The notes beneath the pieces are model-generated. The model saw nothing but the letters and a program-made list of their open reading frames with translations. It did not search any database and was not told the DNA's origin. From NCBI GenBank assembly GCA_013115135.1, contig JABANP010000407.1, forward strand, positions 1 through 49,827: a DNA stretch of 49,827 nucleotides. Reading direction: 5' to 3'. This document shows, in pieces, positions 20,501-29,271 of this stretch. How positions within the stretch are numbered: position 1 is the stretch's first letter; each line of letters starts with the position of its first letter. Made by a program: the position numbers and the translations under genes. Source of the stretch: Perkinsus olseni (lineage: Eukaryota > Perkinsozoa > Perkinsida > Perkinsidae).

Positions 20501-23500
20501 GCAGCAATACCACAATCCTCGGGGCCTTCTCCCGGCCACGTGACCCTCGCCACCGCTTCCAGCAATCTGCCACGGATCGGCGAGATGGGTGAAGCAGACT
20601 GTAAAAGCGTTTCGGAGCTACCCAAACCCGCAGACTCCAGCAAGCGAGCGAGGGTGGCAGCTAACTGCTCGGATTCACGTTCGATTCCCAATGCGACCCA
20701 CTTGTTCGCCATCTCGGTCTGTTCCAACCTCGAAGCTTGCTCATAACGGAGCAAGAAATTCCGTACCTCGGGACGCCTAACCCAGGCCTCCGCCTTGGCT
20801 CGGACGGCCTTCGCAAGAGCCAAGGATAGCTTCTCGTACCGTGGTGAAAATGAGATATCTCCATCCCACTGAGAGAGGTCAGGGAACCCAGTACCATCTA
20901 CTGGTGGGATCGACTCAGGAGGAAAAGAAGCGAACACGTCGGGAGTGTTAGCCTCCCAGGAGTGAAGTGTAGAGCTCCCACCTACATCGTCGTGTTGTGG
21001 CGAACCGGCAAAAGAGGCGACCGGCAAGGGCGGGATCGGCCGATCAGTCTCCGCCGCCCTCGCGCGCTTAGCACGATAACGGGCACGATTCTTGCGCCTG
21101 CCCTCCACGGAGCGCTCCCCAGGAACCATGCGGAACCCCAAGCACAACTAACGAACCTGGGGCATTGAGCTCCACTCGCTGAACTCAAACCGGGAGTGCA
21201 TAAAAACGATCATAAGTAGAGTCGGAATCAATTAAAGATGCGAGAGAACCAGCGCAGCTCAGTGCCGCTGCTTCTTGCCGGGAGGCTGCCGCTTTGAATC
21301 CGCGCCATCTTTTTCATGGCTTCTCGGGGGCCACGGGCACTTACGGATTTTGAGCAGCGGGCACTGACCACGAGTATGGGGGCAGTCGCCTGGCGGGACA
21401 TGCTTCCCTTCTCATCCGCACTTGGTGAAGATGTCGAAGTAGAACTTGTGGTGGCACTACCAGGGCTACTTTGCGCTCCAACGGCTGGGGTCAGCGTTCT
21501 CGTAGCCTCATTGAGAGCTTCCTGGTCCACCGCATTCCCAAGCAAACGGATGGTTGCCAGAGACAGCGAGATCTTCTCCCTTTCCGCCAAAGCGAAAGCT
21601 CTACCACTCAACGAGCGGCGAAAAGAAGCATCATAACCCACCACCGCGGCTTCTCCATGCACCATGCAGATCCTGCATAGCTGCTGCACATATTGGAGGA
21701 TCCAAGGACCCGCCTCGAGGCCCACGCTCACGTCAACACAAAGTAATACTGGTAGTAGTCCGTACAATAGTTCACAGAGGCGCTTGGGCTGACGACCGGC
21801 AGCCGCAGTTTCTGGAATCCATTGGATAGCACCGTTGACATCCAACACTGGTTTCTTGCCCAACGAAGCACAGTCAGCACCTAGTTTTATCTCCCGGTAG
21901 GTGGAAGGGGACTCGGCAATCAGGTTTCACCGTGGCCTGGTCTGCTACCAGCCCCGGAGAAGCAGCCCCACCGTAACGCTTGGAGACCCTCTCCATGTAC
22001 TCGATCTGGCCGTTCGCAGTTGGGCCTTGCTTCCCCAAGGAAGCCTTGGCCGCTTACTGGAGAGCGGCTTCAACCCTCAGCCCGCGGACTAGGCGTTGCT
22101 GGGTTTGGTCAGCCGTCTCTGCTCCTCAGCCGGCGGGCAAAGGACGTCAACCACCGTCCTCTTCAACACCTCTGGCTTGGACACGAGGACAGGGATGTCC
22201 GATACAGCCATATCGATGGCCTGAAGCCTCTCTATGATAGCATCACGCAGAACCACTGGGCAGCTGGCTGGCATGATCGCGAGGAAGGCTTCGGTTCCTC
22301 TGGCGTTGGCGTTGGCCATGGGAACGAGCGGAGGACAATTAAAACTGAAATGAGGGCGGCATTTAGACAAGAAATTCCTAGCGAAAGTAATTCCGAGCAC
22401 GCTTGAATTCCGAACTAGCACGAGGAAGCACCATAGCTGATCTGGGGCTCCGCTGTAGCACAGCTGCGCACTGTGGGGGGGGGGCTCCGACTCATGGGCT
22501 CCGGCCGCAGAGTTCGACGTGGTGAAATCTCCTGAGGAGGGTCCCGCTCCCACCACGAGACACCGAAACGTGCACGGACCTTCAGGAATCAACGCTCTCG
22601 GGCGTGTTTCCTCGGTCAACTACCGAGTGCAGCGGCTGCACTGTGGCCCACACTGGACCTCGGTCAGTATCACGGGCTGCTCAGAGCTTAAACGAAGCCC
22701 ATCCCAAGCCTATTCAGGCACCGGGGTCAAGCGAGAGGACCGCTTACTCCCGAGTCGACGCTCAAGGGCGTGTCTCAGAGAGTGAAACCTCCCCAAGGGG
22801 ACCAGTAACCACCGTCTGTGGTCTACAAACAGCTCGCTCCCGAAGCTGGAGAGTCATGACAGATCAATCCTGTACCGGATGCGAGCGGCAGTTCCCTCCC
22901 ACAGGACGTCTGACCAAGTGAGTCAAGGTGTGACAACCAGCGAGCCACACCTTTGCCACCACAGTGCGAATAAATTGATCGAATAATTCCTGAACACGAG
23001 AGACGAGACGTACAAGAAACACGAAGACTCAGCGAGCAACGATGTCAACAGGTCTAGGCGAAGGCGACTGGACGTATAGGCGCGGCGAACATTCAACGAG
23101 CAGCAATTCAACGAGCAGCAATTCAACGAACAATCAACGAGCAGACGTACGAGAAGCGCTAGGTGACGAGTGAGCGAGAGGATCCAACGCGGCGAACCAA
23201 AAGAAATTTCCTCGGAACCGGCCCGGAAGACCTTCTCACGCCGGGTTCCGCTCCTTACAACCACGAACGCAACATATCGTTGCTACCACTTTGGTCGATT
23301 ACGGGGGCGCGCGAATAGCTCGCGCACAAACGATGCTTGCTACGCTTGCTTGAACTTGCTCCAGGCAAAGCCCGGACCTTCACTCACTGTTGGTCTGAGG
23401 GTGTAGTTTTCGTGTTTTCTGTTGCAGATATGGTGGCAGAAAACTCCCAGGAAAACGCTGAGATATCTGCTCCTGGTAGGGACTCAGTTGCTCCAGTCAG

Positions 23501-24892
23501 CGACTGTTGTACGCGTCTTGCAGGTGCCGCCGAAGGAATCGTTGTCAGTGGTGGCGGCCATGATGGTGAGGGTTGTTACTGAGCGCTGTTGGTCTCGGGT
23601 TTATGGAGCCGGAGGCGTCGCTGGTGCAGGTGGAATCGCGCGAGACCCAGAAAGGGAGGGCTTCATCATTAAGAAGACCAAGGCAAAAGAGGCTGAGGTA
23701 GGTTGAGCCGCGGTGACAGAGTTCTTCTGGGTTTGTCTTTTGACCAGGCGGCAGTGTCGTGCTGTGCTCGCTGCCTATTATCCATTAATACTGGTCACTT
23801 GCTCTCAGTTCTACTCGCTACTCTTCTCAATCCCCACTGACCCCTCACTTGTGTCACCACATATCACCGAGCGGCAAGAGCGTCTGCTGGAGAAACTGAA
23901 GCCCCTGGTCCCTACCTGCGTCAACGTTGAGCGATTATCAGACGAAAAGAAGAGCGCGTAGTAGATAGGCGGTATGGTTGTGAGGAGAGTTGGCGCGGTT
24001 ATTAGGTATCGAATTTGGCTCGAAGACCTGACCCACGGGATGAAGGAGCCCTGTGTAATGGACGTAAAACTCGGTGATAAATACTGGGAAAATGGTTATA
24101 CTGGTGCAAAAGTAAGAACTCGACCGCTGGTCGTTGCCGGACTTCTGAGAAGTCACTTCTCTATCTCAGTTGCAAGAGAAATTGGATAAAGTCAGGGATA
24201 GTAGCGCGGGAGAGCTCGCTGTTCGTCTGACAGCTCTTTGTAAGACTGAACCCGCTGTTTCATATAATGGCAGCGTCTGAGGTTGTCTGTGATTTAGTCA
24301 CTCCTCGCTTGAGGATTATATTCACGGCATTGGTTCACAGGTACGAATGGAGCTGCCACTGGTCCAAGCGGTGGGCAGTGGAACCTGAGTAAAAAGGACT
24401 GCGCTGCTCTACGAACGCCATCTGAAATCATAACTGTGAGAGTGCACCAACCTTACACAGGTTAAACTGGCCAATCTCTCAGATCCTACGGCGATTCACA
24501 TGGATGGATCGCGAGGGGTTGGGCCAGCAGGTAGTAGCGCAAGGACTGGGATTGGAGAGCTAAACAGAGTGGGTCGGGTCTCAGGGGCTTGATATCACGA
24601 AAAAGATCCTCGATTGGTTTGAGGAATCCAACGGTGCCTTCGAGATCGTGTGTTCGTCCATCTTGCTGGCATTCGATGCTGCCGAAGAGAACCCCCGGAT
24701 GAGGGGAAAACTCATTGACTTCGCGCATGTTGATTACTCGGGTAAGCCATGGCCGATCAGCGGATAGCCAAACTCGCCAGAAGAACTTTTCTGGGGGCCA
24801 GATGTCGCCCTTCAGGTACGGTTGGCGATGCGGGAGTCGTTCGAGGTCTGCGGAATCTGGTGGACTACTGGCAGTGTGCCCGACAAGACTAA
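17523..24892 (+). CDS. Inositol polyphosphate kinase, copy 2
   Basis: Intact-looking member of the inositol polyphosphate kinase family. Exons join in frame: SPGKRTPNRKRR / DMVAENSQENAEISAP / GAAEGIVVSGGGHDG / GGIARDPEREGFIIKK / FYSLLFSIPTD / DLTHGMKEPCVMDVKLGDKY / LQEKLDKVRDSSAGELAVRL / GLGQQ / FEIVCSSILLAFD and LIDFAHVDYSG / GDAGVVRGLRNLVDYWQ, stop TAA 24,890-24,892. PxxxDxKxG, SSxLL and IDF are the family's catalytic signatures. The intron 17,659-23,427 is 5.77 kb because of an antisense retrotransposon; the same intron in copy 1 is 158 bp (4,353-4,510). The product is expected to make higher inositol phosphates in nucleus or cytosol; this comes from family only. The first exon(s) and start are unresolved; ATG 17,523 is the one shared with copy 1. 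Confidence 0.8.
17773..17958 (-). repeat. Split direct repeat B2
   Basis: Terminal copy of the B repeat, outer border TCA 17,773-17,775. Confidence 0.93.
17982..18162 (-). repeat. Split direct repeat A2
   Basis: Internal copy of the A repeat; its end TTCACTCA is fused to AAGACGCG of B1, giving the A2/B1 junction expected for a circular intermediate. Confidence 0.93.
18163..18345 (-). repeat. Split direct repeat B1
   Basis: 183 bp, starting AAGACGCGCTCCGCC on the plus strand and ending TCTCCCAG. Virtually identical to 17,776-17,958. Abuts A2 at the TCA 18,160-18,162. Confidence 0.93.
18709..19418 (-). pseudogene. Tyrosine recombinase domain, frameshifted
   Basis: Three consecutive minus-strand frames (19,418-19,236, 19,351-19,058 and 19,068-18,709) continue the recombinase. 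FMLRFDQLPGLIRADI carries the box I Arg. GHSMRRSGACALLANNVP carries the HxxR of box II (His codon 18,879-18,877, Arg 18,870-18,868), VAGNW the Trp/His position, and WEEYGLP the nucleophilic Tyr (codon 18,777-18,775). All catalytic residues survive, but at least two frameshifts separate them, so this copy is inactive. Such enzymes insert a circular DNA intermediate by recombination, which fits the absence of a target duplication. Confidence 0.82.
19468..21129 (-). pseudogene. Reverse transcriptase ORF, internally deleted
   Basis: Open frame from ATG 21,129. The N-terminal 260 residues are element-specific. Then come reverse-transcriptase motifs KIRIISNYRTSGVN and ALAEFDVTSAFRTLQPHP (first catalytic Asp in FDV) and HRFLALRD. 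Directly after this, at about 19,985, the protein jumps to GIRNVTADVISRSARAS, which resembles the end of the DIRS-type RNase H domain (NxxADxxSR). The YxDD core and nearly all RNase H are missing, yet the frame stays open. The last 70 residues (ARANSRLLEYSLKPRTMAS and following) resemble the N-terminal core-binding domain of a tyrosine recombinase. No active polymerase can be made. Confidence 0.8.
21228..22619 (-). pseudogene. Gag-like region of the retrotransposon
   Basis: Two open frames on the minus strand, 22,619-22,089 and 21,863-21,228, in the position of the first ORF of Ngaro-type elements. The second has a Ser/Thr-rich stretch (SATTSSTSTSSPSADEK) near its C terminus. Stops (TAG at 22,089-22,091 and a TGA between the frames) break what was probably one ORF. 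No zinc knuckle is visible. Assignment is by position in the element. Confidence 0.5.
23204..23386 (-). repeat. Split direct repeat A1 of the retrotransposon
   Basis: Matches 17,982-18,162 with a few indels (for example CGCACAAACGATGC against AGCACAATGATGC). Outer border is the TCA at 23,384-23,386. Confidence 0.93.
24141..24161. repeat. 14-nt inverted triplication footprint in kinase intron
   Basis: ACTTCT g AGAAGT c ACTTCT, then C. Removing 14 nt leaves a sequence differing from copy 1 (6,861-6,877) by three transitions only. It lies in the short intron after KYWENGYTGAK. Confidence 0.92.
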
Positions 24893-26163
24893 ACTTTTCT
24901 GCTTGGTGATGATATTTGGTTTTTCAAGAAGCGCCATTTTACGATACGGAGTGTGTTGTGACTTTTTATTTTCGATATCTACTTGTTGAGTGCTTGGGGA
25001 CCAGCGAAGCCTGCCGCCGGGATGGGTAGAAACTGGGAGTGACCTTTTGATGAAGTCTCTATCAGTGATAGGGACATTATCGAATGAATACTCCCGTAGT
25101 AGACTATCGCGGTGATTCATTGCCTACTAGAGGCCCCTATCCCCATAGCGGTTAGTCCGTTTCATAAAATATCAGGTTGGCCGGTACTCCCACCACTTCA
25201 ACTATGTCTCTATCGATGCTGCGTACTGCGATTCGGCTCGAGAGGAATATATAGCTGAAGCTTAAGTAGACCTCTGTGGATTTAGTCGAGTAAACAGGAA
25301 GTTTGCTCAAGTGAGTTTGTTAATTCTCGAACTCTTGACGTTCTAATGTTGTTGATAGTGTCAGGCGTATTTTATCTACGTTATTTCCACCTCATGTATC
25401 CGACCAATATGATTGGTAGTTTAGAGATTCTCAATTGGGTACCCGTTCAACGGGTCCCGTTGATCGAAGTCATCGGTAACTGTCAGTCTGTCGTCGGTGG
25501 GGATGGCTGGGAAGGGGACTGACAGCGAAGCTAGTGGAGTGCTTCCACCTCACCATCTTGCCAGATGGGGACAGCTTATCTGATAGACATCACTCGTGCG
25601 CCGAGACGACATTGTGAAGCCTTCACAGTGAAACTTCCACAGTGAAAGTTGACACAAGTAGGTGACTTGGTACACTAAGTGACTTGGTGTACACTGTACA
25701 GGTTGCACTGTCACCTCTGAAGCGAATATGTTCAGTATAGATCCCACCGATAACCCATGACCCGAGCACTTGGATCACTGTGCCACTCGCACTGATGAAC
25801 GTATACGCAGAATGGGATACTGGCCTAGCGGTTTTGACTGTACAGAAGGGTGTTGGAGGAGTGGCCAAGGTATTGCAAGTGGCCGTGTGAGAACATTACT
25901 CGTTCGCGGAACCAATTCACAGTACGGGGAACGGCGACTAGTTGATGCTCTTGAGAGGCATGGGTGCGGATAATAAGCGGCAGCAGAGCTATTTTCTGCA
26001 AGCACCACGGCGGAGGGCGTAGATGCACTGTCGTAGCTGACGCCCAGCCAGGCCTTGAGGCCCGTTCAACTGTGCCAATGAAGCATGGTGGTGGGTGTTT
26101 GGCGGGGAGAGATGCTTTTCTGTTGGGAATCTTTGAATCTGAGAATGAGCTGCGTGTTGCCAT

Positions 26164-26184
26164 ATTGACTTCAAGTCAATGACT
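26164..26184. repeat. 14-nt inverted triplication footprint (variant)
   Basis: TGACT tca AGTCA a TGACT: five-base arms with centres of three and one, still period 14. Outer palindrome ATTGACTT c AAGTCAAT. Copy 1 has plain ATTGACTAG at about 9,217-9,225 and is 14 nt shorter. Confidence 0.88.
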
Positions 26185-26652
26185 AGTATCATCGACCTAT
26201 TCTCCATGACGTGCCGGTACCACCGGCGTTCATCGCGACTGCTCGGGAGGCGCTAACCTAGTCTGGCTAAGCCCAGTGCTAATACTAGTAGTACCTTTAC
26301 CAAATGGTGATCATATTCGACACCACGGAGGCTCTGCGGCGGAGCTCATGCATGTTTCATCGCCCATGCTCTTGAGTTCGTTCGGCGATCTTCGCTGTCG
26401 GCATTTGAGAGGGCACCGCGGCTTTCAGTATGTCCCGGAAACCGTGGCACTAGCGATCACCGCAGCAGCACCGTGCTGCTTTTATCAAACATCATAATCA
26501 TTTTGGATAATTTTCAGGCGTCCAGTGCACCTCTTCGTTCCATACATATTATTGCTCTGCTCAGGTGAATGTGCCTAATTTTTGGCTGTCGTTGTGGTTC
26601 ACTTCGCGGTAGCGGCATAAACAGCCTAAGGCATGTCTCTGGTGAGAGTGAC

Positions 26653-26672
26653 AATGTGTCACATTGAATGTG
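26653..26672. repeat. 14-nt inverted triplication footprint
   Basis: AATGTG t CACATT g AATGTG. Copy 1 has a single CAATGTG at about 9,704-9,710 and is 14 nt shorter. Confidence 0.9.
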
Positions 26673-26705
26673 ACTACGGCATTCTCGACAACAGGGAGTC
26701 CATGT

Positions 26706-26725
26706 CAGGGAGTCCCTGACAGGGA
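26706..26725. repeat. 14-nt inverted triplication footprint
   Basis: CAGGGA g TCCCTG a CAGGGA. Copy 1 reads ATGTCAGGGACCGC at about 9,741-9,754, exactly 14 nt shorter. Confidence 0.92.
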
Positions 26726-27159
26726 CCGCATGAGTCAGCAATCAGTTTGGTCTCCGTAGCGCGGGGGCCCTGCCGCAGATCAACCACAGCCCGTTACCGT
26801 GCACTCCTCTGAATAGATCAGTGAATGAAGATAATCGCTAAGTTATCAGTGGCCAAAGGACCTATAGTATGGATCCCCGCGCGGTTTCCGATCCGTTGAG
26901 ATCTTTATTCCCTCGCGTTACGCCTTGGATAGCTGCGGCAGCTTTTCTGCATCAGATTAGAAATCCCTGACTCTGGGTATGAGGCGCAAGCTGATTCAGA
27001 TTTAACTATTGCTGCAGGGTTGGGTTGCTGAAGGGGAATGGAGTATGGGAAGTACTATGACGGTCATGTGGCTGTGCTTTTCCAGAGATACTGTTCAGTG
27101 TTGGCGGCGGTGGGTTGCGCATTTCTGTGCAGGGGGGTTCTCGGTGTTGACTTAATCAA

Positions 27160-28283
27160 ATGGCACCTCCAAGTGACCCTCTCAGACAGGGGTTCTACTC
27201 CGCTCTCCTCACCACGTGCTTCAAGGCGGCTGGCTTCTACTTCCTCCTGCGATTGTTGCTGATCAGAGGGGACACTGTATGGGCGAGCATCCGGATTGCT
27301 TTTGGTGTCTGCCTGCTGCTTCTTCTAAGATCGACTCAGCTTGGTGTTTACTATGGTAAGCGTGAATTTGGATCCGACATCGACTTCATCAATGCGCTCG
27401 TCTCCTCCCGACAGTGTAGGCTCATACTGCATCCTGTACGTTAGTGGACCTTGTATAGCACGAAGCGTACACAGATTGTTGTTGCGTCGAGAAACCATGA
27501 AGACAGCTTCTGCGTGGCTTTAACGGAGTGCCTACCGAAAATTTACTCTAGCTCTGTCTGGCTTGTCAAGGGAGTGTGATCTGTCAGGGACAACTGCCTC
27601 CGCATCATCAACGGTCCGCGGTATACCCACGGCCTTTTACGCGCTCTGCATACCACTCTATGCGTATCTCGTGGCATCCGGCGACTCCGAACTGGTCACG
27701 TGGGGCTGCTGGATCGTATCCCTCGCCTCCCAGGTAAGCTCGACTCGACTCGTCTTAGGAGATCCTTTGCTTTGTCAGATCAAGACACTGTGGCTGCGGC
27801 CTGAGGAGCTGGAGCTGTCCTGGTCACTTTGTGCTTACCCACTCTACTCCTCTTGGAGGGCCGTCCGTCCTCATGTTCTGGTAGGTATCTGTCTCTGATC
27901 ACGATTTGTGATTCACAATGCCTGTCTTCTCAATTATCGGAGTGCTCTCTCAGTTGATATGCGGTACGTCCATCCTCACGGGGCTATTGGGGATGCTCTG
28001 GGGACCTCAGTTGGCGATCCACACAGCTCTGCTGCAGAGCGCGATCGAGGTACCGTGGTGACCGAGTTTTTCGGCGGAGCGAAGCGATGTACTAGTGTCA
28101 TATTTTGGCCTTCTTTCTATAGGTCCACGCTCTACTGGTGCAGCAAATTCCTCGAAGGCTGTGTGACAGTCTGTGCTCTTCAGCGGAGATGTTGTCGGTG
28201 CCGAAGCCCTGGCTCGAGTCGCAGAAGCTGAACTCGCTGCAGGTCGGGCAGTGAGGCTTGGTGTGGGCCGACGATTAGGGTGA
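27160..28283 (+). CDS. Polytopic membrane protein, unknown family
   Basis: ATG 27,160 (MAPPSDPLRQGFYS) then hydrophobic segments FKAAGFYFLLRLLLI and FGVCLLLLLRSTQLG. Later exons add further ones: AFYALCIPLYAYLVASG and VTWGCWIVSLAS (27,640-27,732, donor GTAAGC); IKTLWLRPEELELSWSL (27,781 on); VFSIIGVLSQLICG and ILTGLLGMLWG (27,920 on). A plausible C terminus, VVGAEALARVAEAELAAG, ends at TGA 28,281-28,283. Probably six or more membrane spans. Exon joins between 27,350 and 27,610 are uncertain; one frame simply reads through the GTAAGC after LGVYYG. The gene crosses the duplication edge at 27,634. Function unknown. Confidence 0.5.
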
Positions 28284-28331
28284 TGTCAGGTATGGATGGC
28301 CCACTACGGGCTGTCTCGCGGAGATCTGACG

Positions 28332-29166
28332 ATGGTATCCAATGTTGATGCGTACATAGGACAGGTGAAGCTCATCATGGATGGAGAATCCTCCCGGCTG
28401 CAGCTTCTGGCTATCGGAGGTAATGGGGGGGCGCTTTCTTGCTCGAATAGCGCGGAATAGATCATCCATTAAAGCCACCTGGGAGCCGTAACTGGTCACT
28501 GTGCCGCATCTCTTCCGAGCTGGCAGGAGTCGTTGTTGCCTTCGTTGACGCACGCCGAGTGGGAGCCACGGGTACTGTTCACTGGTACTGGAATTTACGA
28601 TCCTAGGATTGATTTTTAGGCGTCATAAGAGATCCAGATCCGTTGATCGAGCACTCTTATGGTCTTGATATCGCGAATGTCTCAGGAGCGAAGCGCCTAC
28701 TCTTGCGCAAGGACTCTATCTTCACTGCCGAGTCTCTGGCCATCGCCTCCGCTCTCACAGGAATTCTGGAGAGCCAAGCAACAGCCAAGATGACCAAACC
28801 AGCACTAGGAGAAGCTAAGAAGCCGGGGTGGGCCGCCGCTGACGCCGTTCGCTCAGAGGTAGACTCATGCCCTGTTAGGTTGACTCCGATCGTCAATGAA
28901 GAGCTTCGCCGGGCAGTTGGGTTGTACAGTCCGACTGTCGAGAGCCAGAGTGACCTGGCAAAGTAAGGCGTGGTTCCGTGGGTCGCCGATTTTCCTCGTC
29001 TTGGGAAGGGGCGATGCATCACGATTGAGCAGGGGGCGTTGTTAGCATTGATCGAACTAAGTGGTTTCCTCTACTGATCGCTCTCCCTTTTCTCAGTGAC
29101 GTGGAGGCGTTGCGGCTGCTGAAGCGTATGAGGCAGCTCGGAATCTCCTCGCAGATCATTTCATAG
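28332..29166 (+). CDS. Unknown 181-aa protein
   Basis: Four exons, 28,332-28,419, 28,527-28,571, 28,620-28,962 and 29,097-29,166, join in frame (546 nt, 181 codons plus TAG) across GT-AG introns of 107, 48 and 134 bp. The middle is rich in Ala, Leu and Ser (FTAESLAIASALTGILESQ) and reads as amphipathic helix. The C terminus, NDVEALRLLKRMRQLGISSQ, is a basic helix superficially like a TFIIS N-terminal-domain helix, but the match is too short to use. No membrane segment. It follows the membrane protein gene by about 50 bp, so the first exon could instead belong to that gene. No family recognised. Confidence 0.6.
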
Positions 29167-29221
29167 AGAGAATAACGTCCGGTCTCCTTGTGTTGTGTTT
29201 GAGTTACTGCTACCGTGAGGC

Positions 29222-29258
29222 TGTGGGTTCGATTCCCGGTGAAGTGTTTTTTTTCTGT
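29222..29258 (+). other. B box plus T-run just upstream of folD
   Basis: GTGGGTTCGATTCCCGG followed by GAAGTG and eight T, 14 bp before the folD ATG at 29,272. The B box is perfect and the T-run is a possible Pol III terminator, but a full tRNA fold could not be drawn. It sits in the 5' UTR or in a 5' UTR intron. Confidence 0.5.
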
Positions 29259-29271
29259 CCGCGGCTCCTTA

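Larger units (their letters stand above)
17773..23386 (-). mobile_element. Ngaro/PAT-like tyrosine-recombinase retrotransposon
   Basis: About 5.6 kb, read on the minus strand. It has split direct repeats in the order A1 - ORFs - B1 - A2 - B2: A1 23,204-23,386; B1 18,163-18,345; A2 17,982-18,162; B2 17,773-17,958. This arrangement defines PAT/Ngaro members of the DIRS group, and no long terminal repeats or ordinary target duplication are present. Internal minus-strand ORFs are a Gag-like region (about 22,619-21,228), a reverse-transcriptase ORF with an internal deletion (21,129-19,468) and a tyrosine recombinase in shifted frames (about 19,690-18,710). The uninterrupted paralogous site at 4,462-4,480 shows the insertion joins CTG and CTGTTGG around a TCA (TCG in the empty site). 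It sits antisense in a kinase intron and looks incapable of moving on its own. Confidence 0.92.
24893..27159. other. Interval downstream of kinase, copy 2
   Basis: Counterpart of 7,593-10,221. No supported gene. It carries at least three 14-nt footprints of its own (26,164-26,184, 26,653-26,672, 26,706-26,725) and shares the one at 25,442-25,461. Confidence 0.5.
13310..27634 (+). repeat. Segmental duplication, copy 2
   Basis: Second copy of the duplicated block. It starts at or before the CTTGGTCTCGG at 13,310, which is also the first sequence of the window, and ends at 27,634 inside a membrane-protein gene that continues uninterrupted to the right. Copy 2 therefore has the native right-hand context and copy 1 is the truncated side. 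It is longer than copy 1 mainly because of the 5.6-kb retrotransposon at 17,773-23,386. Confidence 0.95.

Noticed and set aside
28030..28046. GCTCTGC t GCAGAGC palindrome as another 14-nt footprint
   Set aside because: No third arm follows and it lies in a likely coding exon; probably chance.
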